From contig NZ_PVYW01000027.1 of assembly GCF_003001675.1 (NCBI RefSeq), positions 1 to 64,000 of the forward strand: 64,000 nucleotides of DNA. The letters run 5' to 3'. Positions within the stretch are counted from its first letter, which is position 1, and the number at the start of each line of letters is the position of its first letter. The notes under the pieces are model-generated. The model was not told the origin of the DNA. It saw only the letters and a list, made by a program, of their open reading frames with translations, and did not search any database. Below are positions 25,495 through 33,814 of the stretch, in pieces. The translations under genes and the position numbers were made by a program. The stretch is from Cohnella sp. SGD-V74. GTDB taxonomy: Bacteria; Bacillota; Bacilli; Paenibacillales; Paenibacillaceae.

Positions 25495-25548
25495 TTTACT
25501 TGTACTCAAAATTGAGTATAATGAGGTCTGCATACTCAAATTTGAGTA
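25495..25548 (+). promoter_or_regulatory. MFS-padR promoter with two palindromic operators
   Basis: -35 TTTACT (25495-25500), 16-base spacer, -10 TATAAT (25517-25522). Two 16-bp palindromes, TACTCAAAATTGAGTA (25503-25518) and TACTCAAATTTGAGTA (25533-25548), have centres 30 bp apart, about three helical turns. The first covers the spacer and -10 start, the second the early transcript. They are likely operators for the PadR protein encoded at the end of the operon. Confidence 0.75.
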
Positions 25549-25572
25549 GATGAATAGAGGGGAAGTTATCGA

Positions 25573-27141
25573 ATGGATGTCAACAAGAGCAATACGAAGC
25601 TCGTCGTAGCCGGCTTGCTGCTCGGCTTGTTCATGGCGGCGCTCGACCAGACGATCGTCTCGACGGCGATGACGACGATCATCAAGAAGCTGGGCGGGCT
25701 CGAGAGTTTTATATGGGTGTATTCGGCTTATATGATCGCAATGGTCGTCTCGACGCCGATTTTCGGCAAGCTGTCGGATATGTACGGGCGCAAGCGATTT
25801 TTTTTGATGGGCCTGATTTTGTTCCTGATCGGATCGATTCTGTGCGGCACGGCGCAGAACATGGATCAATTGATCGTTTACCGGGCGATCCAGGGAATCG
25901 GCGGAGGCGCTCTGATGCCGATTGTGTTCACGATTATTTTCGACCTGTTTCCGGGTGAGAAACGGGGGAAAATGATGGGGCTGTTCGGAGCCGTGTTCGG
26001 CGTCTCGAGCGTCTTCGGACCGGTCATGGGCGGCGCGATCACGGATTACTTGAGCTGGCGCTGGATTTTCTATATCAACGTGCCGATCGGCCTGCTGTCG
26101 ATTTACTTCATTGCGACCGCGTACCGCGAGTCGAAAAACACCCGCAAGCAGGTCATCGACTGGACCGGGGCGGTCCTGCTTACCGGAGCGATTCTGTGTC
26201 TGATGTTCGGTCTGGAGCTGGGAGGCTCCGAAGGCTGGGCATGGGATTCCGCGAAGACGGTCTCCCTGTTCGTCGGCTCGGGCGTGCTGCTGGCCCTGTT
26301 CTTGTGGGCGGAGAGCGTCGCGAAGGACCCGATCATCAAGCTGGGGCTGTTCCGCAAGCGCCTGTTCATGAGCAGCATGGCGATCAGCCTGCTGTACGGC
26401 GGAGTCATGATCGCCGGCGCCACCTATATTCCGATCTTCATTCAAGGCGTATTCCATAAGACGGCGACGGAGACGAGCTCGGTGCTGACCCCGATGATGC
26501 TTGGCGTCGTGCTCAGCAGCCAGATCGGGGGCAGAGTCGCCAGTCTCTTCAGATACCGCGATGTCATGCTTGTATCCGTGTTCACGCTGCTGATCGGCTC
26601 CTGCCTGCTCGGCTTCGCGATGGATACCGGGACAAGCCGTCTCGTCATCACTCTGTTCATGGTCATCATCGGTCTCGGCATGGGCGTGTCCTTCTCGCTG
26701 CTGAACATTTCGACGCTCGGTTCCGTTCCTCCGCAATACAAGGGCTCGGCCTCGTCGCTCATTACCTTTTTCCGGACGATCGGTTCGGCTCTCGGCGTGA
26801 CGGTGTTCGGAACGCTGCAGAAGCATCATTTTCAACAGGGCATTCAGGAAGTGCCGAACTTGTCTCCCGAACTGGCGGGGCAGATCAAGGGCGGCCAAGC
26901 GCTGCTCGATCCGGCCATCCAGGAAAGAATGGGATTGGCTCCAGATATCGTGAACGGGCTGCTCGCCAAGCTGGCGGATTCCATCACGTACATCTTCCAG
27001 TGGTCGGTGCTGCTGCCCGCGCTTGCGGTCGTGTTCGTTCTGCTGATGGGAAGCGCAAGAATGGAGAAAGCCGCGCCGGGCCCGCAGAAGACGCCGGACG
27101 ATAAGCCGGGCAAGGCGGAGCCTTCCTACAACCGAGGTTAA
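25573..27141 (+). CDS. DHA2-family multidrug efflux MFS transporter (EmrB/QacA type)
   Basis: 522 residues with 14 predicted membrane helices. DHA2 motif D1 (LDQTIVSTAMTTI, near 22) and loop 2-3 motif A (GKLSDMYGRKRFF, near 67) are present, as is the Gly/Pro-rich motif C region (GAVFGVSSVFGPVMGGAI, near 140). Such proteins export drugs or other hydrophobic compounds with the proton gradient. It is followed four bases later by a PadR regulator gene, the usual arrangement for a substrate-inducible efflux operon. Confidence 0.92.
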   Translation: MDVNKSNTKLVVAGLLLGLFMAALDQTIVSTAMTTIIKKLGGLESFIWVYSAYMIAMVVSTPIFGKLSDMYGRKRFFLMGLILFLIGSILCGTAQNMDQLIVYRAIQGIGGGALMPIVFTIIFDLFPGEKRGKMMGLFGAVFGVSSVFGPVMGGAITDYLSWRWIFYINVPIGLLSIYFIATAYRESKNTRKQVIDWTGAVLLTGAILCLMFGLELGGSEGWAWDSAKTVSLFVGSGVLLALFLWAESVAKDPIIKLGLFRKRLFMSSMAISLLYGGVMIAGATYIPIFIQGVFHKTATETSSVLTPMMLGVVLSSQIGGRVASLFRYRDVMLVSVFTLLIGSCLLGFAMDTGTSRLVITLFMVIIGLGMGVSFSLLNISTLGSVPPQYKGSASSLITFFRTIGSALGVTVFGTLQKHHFQQGIQEVPNLSPELAGQIKGGQALLDPAIQERMGLAPDIVNGLLAKLADSITYIFQWSVLLPALAVVFVLLMGSARMEKAAPGPQKTPDDKPGKAEPSYNRG

Positions 27142-27145
27142 CGCG

Positions 27146-27733
27146 ATGTCGATTCGATTGATCATTCTCGGGCTGTTGATGGAAAACAACCGGCATCCGT
27201 ACGAAATCCGGCAGACGATCAAGATGAGAAACTGGCATATGGCGTTCCGGATTCGGGACGGCTCGCTCTATTACGCGGTGGATCAGATGCGGGAGGACGG
27301 GCTGATCGAAGTGGCGGAGACGATTCCCGTGCAGGGAGACAACCGTCCGGACAAAATCGTGTACCGCATTACGGACAACGGGAAAGAAGCGTTCATGCGG
27401 ATGATTTACGAGGAGTTCGGCAAGGACTTCTATCCGCAGCATCCGCTGTTCGCCCCGCTCGTGTTCGCGCAGCATGCCGAAGACGGGGCGATGGAGACGC
27501 TGATTGCGAGGCGTCTGGACGCTTGCCTGGAAAGAATCGGGCACGTGAAAGCCGTGCTGGAGCTCAAGGGCGGGTGGCTGCCGCAGGGCGCGGTGCGCAT
27601 GATCGAAGGCGTCTTGCGATTCAGCGAGGCGGAGCGCGATTGGCTGGCGGAGATGCTGGAGGATGCGCGGGCGGGGCGGCTTACGGCTGCAGAGAAAAAG
27701 CCGGAATCCATGCCGGATGGCGATCATAGCTGA
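27146..27733 (+). CDS. PadR-family regulator of the upstream efflux gene
   Basis: 195 residues. N-terminal PadR winged helix (ILGLLMENNRHPYEIRQTIK and GSLYYAVDQMREDGLIE) and a C-terminal helical dimerisation domain (Vir_C-like). GAGG lies before the ATG. As the second gene of the operon it probably represses its own promoter through the twin palindromes at 25503-25548 and releases on binding the exported compound. Confidence 0.9.
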   Translation: MSIRLIILGLLMENNRHPYEIRQTIKMRNWHMAFRIRDGSLYYAVDQMREDGLIEVAETIPVQGDNRPDKIVYRITDNGKEAFMRMIYEEFGKDFYPQHPLFAPLVFAQHAEDGAMETLIARRLDACLERIGHVKAVLELKGGWLPQGAVRMIEGVLRFSEAERDWLAEMLEDARAGRLTAAEKKPESMPDGDHS

Positions 27734-27853
27734 ACGTCTGCCGAATGTAAAGAAGCGATTAAATCTTGCCGAAGGAGCCGACCGGACAAGGAGATCGCCG
27801 TCCGTCCGTCGAAGTTAACCGTCAAATCTGCGCGTTAGGGCGAGAGAGGCGAC

Positions 27854-29113
27854 ATGTTATCGATGGACGACAAAAAACAGATTAACGCCTGGGTGATGTA
27901 CGATTGGGCGAATTCAGCCTTCGCCACGACGATTATGGCGGCGGTCATGCCGATTTACTTTATCAGCGTTGCCGGAGGGACGGACGGAAGCTGGAGCTTC
28001 ACGCAGACGGCGGCGGCGATCGTCGTGGCGCTGCTGTCCCCGCTGCTCGGCGCGATCGCCGATCATACCGGGAGGAAGAAGACGTTCCTCCGCGTATTCA
28101 GCATCATCGGAGCGTCCGCCAGCGTGGCGATGGCGTTCATCGGCCCCGGCGACATGTGGCTCGCTTCCGTGCTCGTCGTGATCGGCATGGTCGGATTCGG
28201 CGCCGGCAATACGTTCTATGACGCGCTGTTGGGCGACGTGACGTCCCCTGCCCAGCGGGAGCGCGTCAGCGCCAAAGGCTACGCGATGGGCTATCTGGGC
28301 GGCGGCGTGCTGCTGGCCGTCAATCTCGGGCTCATTCTCGGCTGGGAGGCGATCGGCCTGCCGGACAAGACGGCCGCGTCGCAAATTTCGTTCGTGACCG
28401 TCGGCATCTGGTGGTTCGTCTTCTCGCTGCCGCTGTTTCGCCGGGTTCAGGAGACGAGGCTGGCCCGTGAAGGCACGGTCGGGGCGCACATCAAGACGGG
28501 AGCTCGGAGGCTTAAAGAGACGTTTCAGCGGATCAAGCGTTATCCCGAGCTGATGAAGTTTATGCTGGCCTATTGGTTTTTCTTCGACGGCATCAATACG
28601 ATTATCGTCATGGCCGCCAGCTACGGCACGACGATCGGCATCGAGAGCGATCACCTGATCGCGGCGCTGCTGATTACGCAATTCGTCGGCTTCCCCGCTT
28701 CGCTCCTGTTCGGCAAGCTGGCCGACAGGCTGGGCAGCAAGAAGATGCTGTACAGCTCGCTTGTCATCTATCTGATCATCGTCGTGCTCGGTTACTTTAT
28801 GACCAGCGCCTTGCACTTCTACTTGCTGGCTTGCATGGTTGGCCTGGTGCAGGGAGGTTCGCAGGCGACTTCGCGGTCGATCTTCAGCAAAGTGATCCCT
28901 TCCGGCCGGAACGCCGAGTTTTTCGGCTTTCTCAGCTTTACGAGCCGCTTCTTCTCGTTCGGCGGCCCGCTCGTATTCGGTCTCGTGAAGCTGATCAGCG
29001 ATTCGAGCCGATCCGCGCTGCTGGCCGTTGCTTTCTTCTTCGTGGCGGGCATCATTCTGCTGACGTTCGTCAACTTGGCGAAGGGGGAGCAGGAGGCGAA
29101 GCAGTCGATTTGA
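27854..29113 (+). CDS. MFS transporter of the UMF1/Atg22-like group
   Basis: 419 residues, 12 membrane helices. The N-terminus INAWVMYDWANSAFATTI is the hallmark of the UMF1 (Atg22-like) group, followed by GAIADHTGRKKTFLR as the loop 2-3 motif. Substrate unknown; amino acid efflux is known for the eukaryotic relatives. GAGAGG precedes ATG 27854; ATG 27863 is an alternative. It appears monocistronic. Confidence 0.88.
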   Translation: MLSMDDKKQINAWVMYDWANSAFATTIMAAVMPIYFISVAGGTDGSWSFTQTAAAIVVALLSPLLGAIADHTGRKKTFLRVFSIIGASASVAMAFIGPGDMWLASVLVVIGMVGFGAGNTFYDALLGDVTSPAQRERVSAKGYAMGYLGGGVLLAVNLGLILGWEAIGLPDKTAASQISFVTVGIWWFVFSLPLFRRVQETRLAREGTVGAHIKTGARRLKETFQRIKRYPELMKFMLAYWFFFDGINTIIVMAASYGTTIGIESDHLIAALLITQFVGFPASLLFGKLADRLGSKKMLYSSLVIYLIIVVLGYFMTSALHFYLLACMVGLVQGGSQATSRSIFSKVIPSGRNAEFFGFLSFTSRFFSFGGPLVFGLVKLISDSSRSALLAVAFFFVAGIILLTFVNLAKGEQEAKQSI

Positions 29114-29215
29114 GGCGGCTCCGGGGCGACGCGGTTATACGATCGAATCGCCTCTTGATTTTCTGGAAAAGAATTGCTACTATGAGAACTACGATGACGG
29201 TTGGAGTCCATGAGA

Positions 29216-29271
29216 AACCCGAACAATTCGATTCGCTCGTTCGCGAGCTTATCCGATTGTCGGGTTTTTTT
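29216..29271 (+). terminator. Hairpin terminator behind the UMF1-type MFS gene
   Basis: AACCCGA-ACAAT pairs with ATTGTCGGGTT, enclosing an inner CTCGTTCGCGAG hairpin, and is followed by seven T residues. It lies about 100 bases beyond the stop; nothing else is seen between 29114 and 29340. Confidence 0.65.
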
Positions 29272-29396
29272 ATGATTGTTGGAGGCGCTGGGTTAACCGG
29301 GCTCACACGGAGAGGAGGTTTCGTTCGTATCTATGTCATCGTAATTATCTAAATTTTCAGATTAATTTAGCTCTACAAATTAGAGGAGGTATGGCT

Positions 29397-30389
29397 ATGT
29401 TTCAAGCTTCGAAATCGAAGGTTGCGAGACGTCAAGGAAAACTGATCGTTTCAATTATGCTCTCCATCCTGCTGTTGGGAACGTCGGTTATGCCCGCATT
29501 GGCGGCAACCCCTCAGAAAACGGTTAACGCTTCGGCAACGCTCGCCTACAATATTCTCGGACTTAATCATAACAAGGTCGTTCAGAAAGCTTATCTCGGC
29601 TCCACCTATCTGTACGTCATCCAGCGGGATGAGGGGGATTGTCATCTCTCCAGATTGTCGATAAGCGGAAACAACGCGACGTATATGGACGAGATGACCG
29701 TTACCAATGCCGGACATTGCGAAACGTTGGATATGTACGAATACGAGGGTGAAAATTATTTCTACATCAGCTCGAAGGCGGATCCCTCCACGGAGCGATT
29801 CTGGTCGCTTCAGGTGGCGAGACTGCAATATTCGCCCGGCATGACCTACAATTATACCGATCTTCACCGATTCACCTACATGAATTACGCCAATGCAACC
29901 GGTACGAGATTAGGCGATACCTATCGGGTTGCCGGCGCCGGCAACGGCAGCTATACGATCTTTCGCATCCAAACCAAGCAAAAAACCGTAACGTGGTCTA
30001 TCTACGACACGAAAAAATTGAATCAGCTGCTCGACAATAATGTGCAGGTGCGAATGGACAGCGTGGCGGCAAGAAACGCGCTCATTACGAGCTTTACGCA
30101 GTCGGGGAGCTCGATCGTCAGACCGAACAACTCTTTCCAAGGCGTGGATATCTACAGCCATACCAAGATCTACACATCGGGCGGCGGGGACGGGGACGTT
30201 CCGCAGATTGCCTTGATGTCCAATACGGGGCAGTATAAAACTCTGGTAAACATTACGAACATCGGAAATCTTGAAATCGAAGGTGTGCAGCCTAAAAACG
30301 GCAACGTGTACTTTACAATCGTGCACGATCACGTCAACAAACAAAATACGCAAAAAGTGTATTACGTTCCCGATAGCGTATTTAATTGA
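29397..30389 (+). CDS. Helveticin J-like class III bacteriocin-family protein, secreted
   Basis: 330 residues from ATG 29397, seven bases after GAGGAGG (ATG 29391 is too close to it). Signal peptide: basic start, SIMLSILLLGTSVMPALA, cleavage near residue 37. The mature part begins with LGLNHNKVVQKAYLGSTYLYVIQR, then NAGHCETLDMYEYEG, LHRFTYMNYANATGTRLG and FQGVDIY, the order of conserved blocks in helveticin J relatives, large heat-labile bacteriocins of lactobacilli. No immunity or export gene is adjacent. An inverted repeat CTAAATT / AATTTAG (29349-29370) lies upstream. Killing activity is not shown by sequence; a surface or other secreted role is possible. Confidence 0.75.
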   Translation: MFQASKSKVARRQGKLIVSIMLSILLLGTSVMPALAATPQKTVNASATLAYNILGLNHNKVVQKAYLGSTYLYVIQRDEGDCHLSRLSISGNNATYMDEMTVTNAGHCETLDMYEYEGENYFYISSKADPSTERFWSLQVARLQYSPGMTYNYTDLHRFTYMNYANATGTRLGDTYRVAGAGNGSYTIFRIQTKQKTVTWSIYDTKKLNQLLDNNVQVRMDSVAARNALITSFTQSGSSIVRPNNSFQGVDIYSHTKIYTSGGGDGDVPQIALMSNTGQYKTLVNITNIGNLEIEGVQPKNGNVYFTIVHDHVNKQNTQKVYYVPDSVFN

Positions 30390-30404
30390 GCGGTTTCTCT
30401 TAAC

Positions 30405-30473
30405 TTGACAGCTATAATTCATCATGCTAGAATCGGATTTGTTCACAAACTTCATATTTTGTAAGCGCTATAC
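30405..30473 (+). promoter_or_regulatory. Strong SigA promoter with a cre-like site, glycerophosphodiester operon
   Basis: TTGACA (30405-30410), 17-base spacer, TAGAAT (30428-30433). At 30460-30473 TGTAAGCGCTATAC matches the CcpA cre consensus at 12 of 14 positions, placed downstream of the start site where CcpA blocks elongation. Carbon catabolite repression of the uptake operon is a reasonable inference. Confidence 0.65.
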
Positions 30474-30500
30474 TCTGTGGGGCGCTTAAGACGGACGGGT

Positions 30501-30576
30501 AGAGACGATGAGAAACCCTTAGTCTAAAACTGCGAATCCATTTTGGAAGGAGGTTTTAGCTAAGTTTCTCATCGTT
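30501..30576 (+). promoter_or_regulatory. Leader hairpin L1, candidate GlpP antitermination target
   Basis: ACGATGAGAAAC (30505-30516) pairs perfectly with GTTTCTCATCGT (30565-30576), and CTTAG-CTAAAAC pairs with GTTTTAG-CTAAG just inside. The loop holds TGCGAATCCA (30531-30540) and GGAAGGAGG. A weakly T-rich stretch follows. The sequence blocks AGAGAC, GAGAA-CCCTT, GCGAATCCA and GGAAGG recur in the same order in leader L2 (35213-35297) in the same gene island, which encodes GlpP. Confidence 0.55.
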
Positions 30577-30650
30577 TATTTGCATTTTCAAAAAATGAAA
30601 ATATTCATAAAAAAGAGAGAGAATATACCAAAAAAAAGAGGGATGAAGAT

Positions 30651-32018
30651 ATGCGATTCAAAATGTTGAAAGTTTGTCTATCGATCGTGCTAGCCGTGAG
30701 CGTTGCAGCCCTTGCGGCTTGTTCTTCCAAAAATAACGAATCCAAAACGTCTCCGTCGGCATCCGGAACACAGTCTGCATCCTCGTCGAACGGCGCTCCG
30801 GCGGAAGTCAAGAAGGAGCCTATCGAATTGGTTTTCTTCTATCCGGTTGCAGCCGGCGGCTCCATACGGGAAGTGTTCGACACTCTCGCAGCGCAATTCA
30901 ACGAGGAACACGGACCCGACATTACCGTAAAGAACGTATTTTCCGGAAGCTACCAAGATACGCTTGTCAAAGTAAAGACCGGCGTCATGGGCAAGGATTC
31001 TCCAGATCTGACCCTGCTTTCCTCGACGGCCTTGTTCGAACTGCTGGACATGGATGCGATCATGCCGCTCGACGAACTGATTGCCAAGGACGGCGGCGAT
31101 GCCTATGTCAACGACTTCTACGAAGCTTTCCTAGCGAATGGCCGGACCAAAGGACAACTGTACAGCATTCCTTTCCAAAGAAGTACGATCATCCTTTACT
31201 ACAATAAAGATCTCTTCAGGAAAGCGGGGCTTGATCCGGAGAAACCGCCGACCAACTATGCCGAGCTGGTGGAATACGGCAAAGCATTGACGAAAGACGG
31301 AACCTGGGGATTGGAAATTACGGCGACCGATTTTATCCAATGGATGTTCCATGCCTTCGCTCTGCAGAACGGCAAAAACATCATGAACGAAGACGGAACG
31401 GAAATGTATCTCGATACTCCGGAAAACGTGGAAGCGCTGCAATTCTGGAAGGATATGATCTACAAGCATAAAATGATGCCGACGGGCGCTACGGCGTGGG
31501 GCACGATTCCTACGGATTTTATCAGCCAGAAAACAGCGATGATGTACCACACGACGGGGAACTTGGGCACCGTGCAGAAAGGCGCGACCTTCGATTTCGG
31601 CACCGCGTTCCTGCCTGCAGGCAAACAATACGGAACGCCTGTCGGAGGAGCCAATCTCTACATTATTAAAGGCTTGCCGCAAGAACGGCAGGATGCCGCC
31701 TGGAAGTTTATACGCTGGCTGACGGAACCGGAGCGCATGGCGCAATTCAGTATCGATACGGGTTACGTCGCGGCAACGAAGTCGTCGTACGATACCGAAA
31801 TTATGAAGAAGTTCACAGCGGAGTTCCCGCAATTCCTGACGGCGCGCGATCAACTGGAATACGCTTCCTCATCATTCTCCGTTCATAATCAAGGGGAGAT
31901 TACGAAAGTATTCATGTCTGAATTGCAAGCGGCCATCGTAAGCAACGCCGACCCTGCGGAGTCCTTGAGGAAAATACAGAAGGCGGCGGACGAAGCGTTG
32001 AAGCAATATCATAATTAA
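30651..32018 (+). CDS. ABC transporter substrate-binding lipoprotein, UgpB-like
   Basis: 455 residues. Signal peptide with lipobox VAALAAC near residue 24, an Asn/Ser-rich tether, then a family 1 (MalE/UgpB) binding fold: FFYPVAAGGSIREVFDTLAAQFNEEH, PFQRSTIILYYNKDLFRKAGLDP, GGANLYIIKG and FIRWLTEPERMAQF. The downstream permeases, phosphodiesterase and GlpP point to sn-glycerol-3-phosphate or glycerophosphodiesters as ligand. Headed by a strong promoter, a cre-like site and hairpin L1. A general sugar ligand cannot be excluded. Confidence 0.85.
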   Translation: MRFKMLKVCLSIVLAVSVAALAACSSKNNESKTSPSASGTQSASSSNGAPAEVKKEPIELVFFYPVAAGGSIREVFDTLAAQFNEEHGPDITVKNVFSGSYQDTLVKVKTGVMGKDSPDLTLLSSTALFELLDMDAIMPLDELIAKDGGDAYVNDFYEAFLANGRTKGQLYSIPFQRSTIILYYNKDLFRKAGLDPEKPPTNYAELVEYGKALTKDGTWGLEITATDFIQWMFHAFALQNGKNIMNEDGTEMYLDTPENVEALQFWKDMIYKHKMMPTGATAWGTIPTDFISQKTAMMYHTTGNLGTVQKGATFDFGTAFLPAGKQYGTPVGGANLYIIKGLPQERQDAAWKFIRWLTEPERMAQFSIDTGYVAATKSSYDTEIMKKFTAEFPQFLTARDQLEYASSSFSVHNQGEITKVFMSELQAAIVSNADPAESLRKIQKAADEALKQYHN

Positions 32019-32041
32019 CTGAACCAGGAGACGGTATACCG

Positions 32042-32932
32042 ATGAAGTTATTGCGATCCAGACAAGCCAAAACGAATATCTACGGGTATTCCCTGCTCCT
32101 GCCTTCCCTCATTTTTCTCGGCCTGTTTACGTTCTTTCCTCTCGGAAGAACGATATACAACAGTTTGTTTTACAACAGAATAAGTCTCCCTAGCCCCGAG
32201 TTTGCGGGGTTAGGGAACTTTCGAAGCTTATGGGAAAATGAAGTTTTCTGGAAGGTCATGAAGAATACGTTTATATTCGTTGCAGGTACTGTGCCGATCA
32301 GCATTGCGATCGCGCTGATGATGGCGCTGTTTGTGAACAAAGCATTTAAGGGCAGCGGAATACTTCGTACGTTCTTTTTCTATCCGACCGTTCTGCCAAC
32401 CATAGCGGCCGCTAACATATGGCTGTTCATTTACACCCCTAATTATGGTTTGTTGAATATGGTTCTGGAGAAAATCGGGTTGTCGTCATTCAACTGGCTG
32501 GGCGACCCGAGCACGGCGTTAGCATCGACGATGATTATGATGATATGGAAAGAAGCCGGTTATCTGATGGTTTTCTATCTGGCCGGACTGCAAAATATTC
32601 CGAAAGATATGTACGAGGCCGCGGAGGTTGACGGCGCCAAGCCATCCTACGTGTTTTTCAAAATCACGTTTCCGCTGCTGATGCCAAGCACGCTGTTTAT
32701 TCTCATTATATCGACTACGCACGGATTCCGGATGGTCGACCACTTGCCGATCATGACGGGAGGCGGACCTAACAACGCCAGTAACTTGCTGCTGTATTAC
32801 ATTTACGAGACGGCCTTCTCTTCCTGGAACACGGGATTGGCCGCCGCGCTGACTTTGATCCTGGCCGCCATTCTTTTGGCGCTCGCGAGCTTTCAGTTCT
32901 TTGGCCTGGATAAAAAAATTCACTATAACTAG
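32042..32932 (+). CDS. ABC transporter permease, UgpA/MalF-like
   Basis: 296 residues, six membrane helices. The EAA loop is visible as EAAEVDGAKPSYVFFKITFPLLMP near residue 195, the contact point for the ATPase. Begins 23 bases after the binding-protein gene. The operon has no ATPase gene, so the transporter probably borrows a shared MsmX-type ATPase. Confidence 0.9.
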   Translation: MKLLRSRQAKTNIYGYSLLLPSLIFLGLFTFFPLGRTIYNSLFYNRISLPSPEFAGLGNFRSLWENEVFWKVMKNTFIFVAGTVPISIAIALMMALFVNKAFKGSGILRTFFFYPTVLPTIAAANIWLFIYTPNYGLLNMVLEKIGLSSFNWLGDPSTALASTMIMMIWKEAGYLMVFYLAGLQNIPKDMYEAAEVDGAKPSYVFFKITFPLLMPSTLFILIISTTHGFRMVDHLPIMTGGGPNNASNLLLYYIYETAFSSWNTGLAAALTLILAAILLALASFQFFGLDKKIHYN

Positions 32933-32941
32933 GGTGTGCAG

Positions 32942-33745
32942 ATGCGAAGATTATTACAGCTTTTCATGGTCGTAATGGGCATTCTATGGTTCGTTCCGTT
33001 CGCATGGATCGTATGGACCTCGATTCGCCCGAGCGAGCTGGCGATGCAGGCGGATTTTACGACATTGAAATTTACTTTGTCCAATTTCGTAGACGCATGG
33101 CAAGGTGCGGCATTTAACCAGTACTATATCAATACGATCATCATTGTTTTGGGCATTCTTGTCTTTCAATTGTTTTCCGTGACTCTGGCCGCTTATGCAT
33201 TTGCGAGACTGGCCTTCTGGGGAAGCAACGCGATGTTGATCGTCGTGATGATTCAAATCATGATTCCGCCGGAATCCCTGATCGCGCCGAACTATTTGAC
33301 GATCAGCGATATGAATTTGTACGATACGAAGCTGGCGATTATGCTGCCGGCATTCGCGTCGGCCTTCGGGATTTTCCTGCTGCGTCAGACGTTCAAAGCC
33401 GTACCGGTCGAAATGGACGAGGCGGCCAGACTGGAAGGCTGCAATATGGTTCAGATGATCTGGAGAATTTACGTCCCGTTATCCGTCCCGACCCTGATCG
33501 CATTCAGCATCGTGTCCATCAGCGCGCACTGGAACAGCTTCCTTTGGCCGCTCATCGTGACCAGCTCGCCTGAGAATCGTCCGCTTACGGTAGGGTTGGC
33601 CATCTATGCCGGCTCCTCCGAAACCGGTGCGCAGTGGTCTGCCGTATCGGCGGCAACCTTGATTATCGTACTTCCGCTCATTGCCGGCTTTTTAGTGTTC
33701 CAGCGCAAATTCATTAACAGCTTTATGCATGTCGGAGTCAAGTGA
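32942..33745 (+). CDS. ABC transporter permease, UgpE/MalG-like
   Basis: 267 residues with six membrane helices and the EAA loop (DEAARLEGCNMVQMIWRIYVPLSVP, near 155). ATG 32942 has AGGG seven bases upstream; an in-frame GTG at 32936 is less well placed. Partner of the preceding permease in the glycerophosphodiester/glycerol-3-phosphate-type importer. Confidence 0.9.
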   Translation: MRRLLQLFMVVMGILWFVPFAWIVWTSIRPSELAMQADFTTLKFTLSNFVDAWQGAAFNQYYINTIIIVLGILVFQLFSVTLAAYAFARLAFWGSNAMLIVVMIQIMIPPESLIAPNYLTISDMNLYDTKLAIMLPAFASAFGIFLLRQTFKAVPVEMDEAARLEGCNMVQMIWRIYVPLSVPTLIAFSIVSISAHWNSFLWPLIVTSSPENRPLTVGLAIYAGSSETGAQWSAVSAATLIIVLPLIAGFLVFQRKFINSFMHVGVK

Positions 33746-33814
33746 TCAAGCAGGGAACGCTCGCCAACGGGAGCGTCTCGAATAGCGCAATAATACGTCC
33801 TATGAGGTGACACA

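Noticed and set aside
25483..27222. 579-codon open frame opposite the MFS transporter gene
   Set aside because: Composition (Gln, Arg, His, Asp rich) is that of a shadow of a hydrophobic transporter; no domain, no ribosome binding site.
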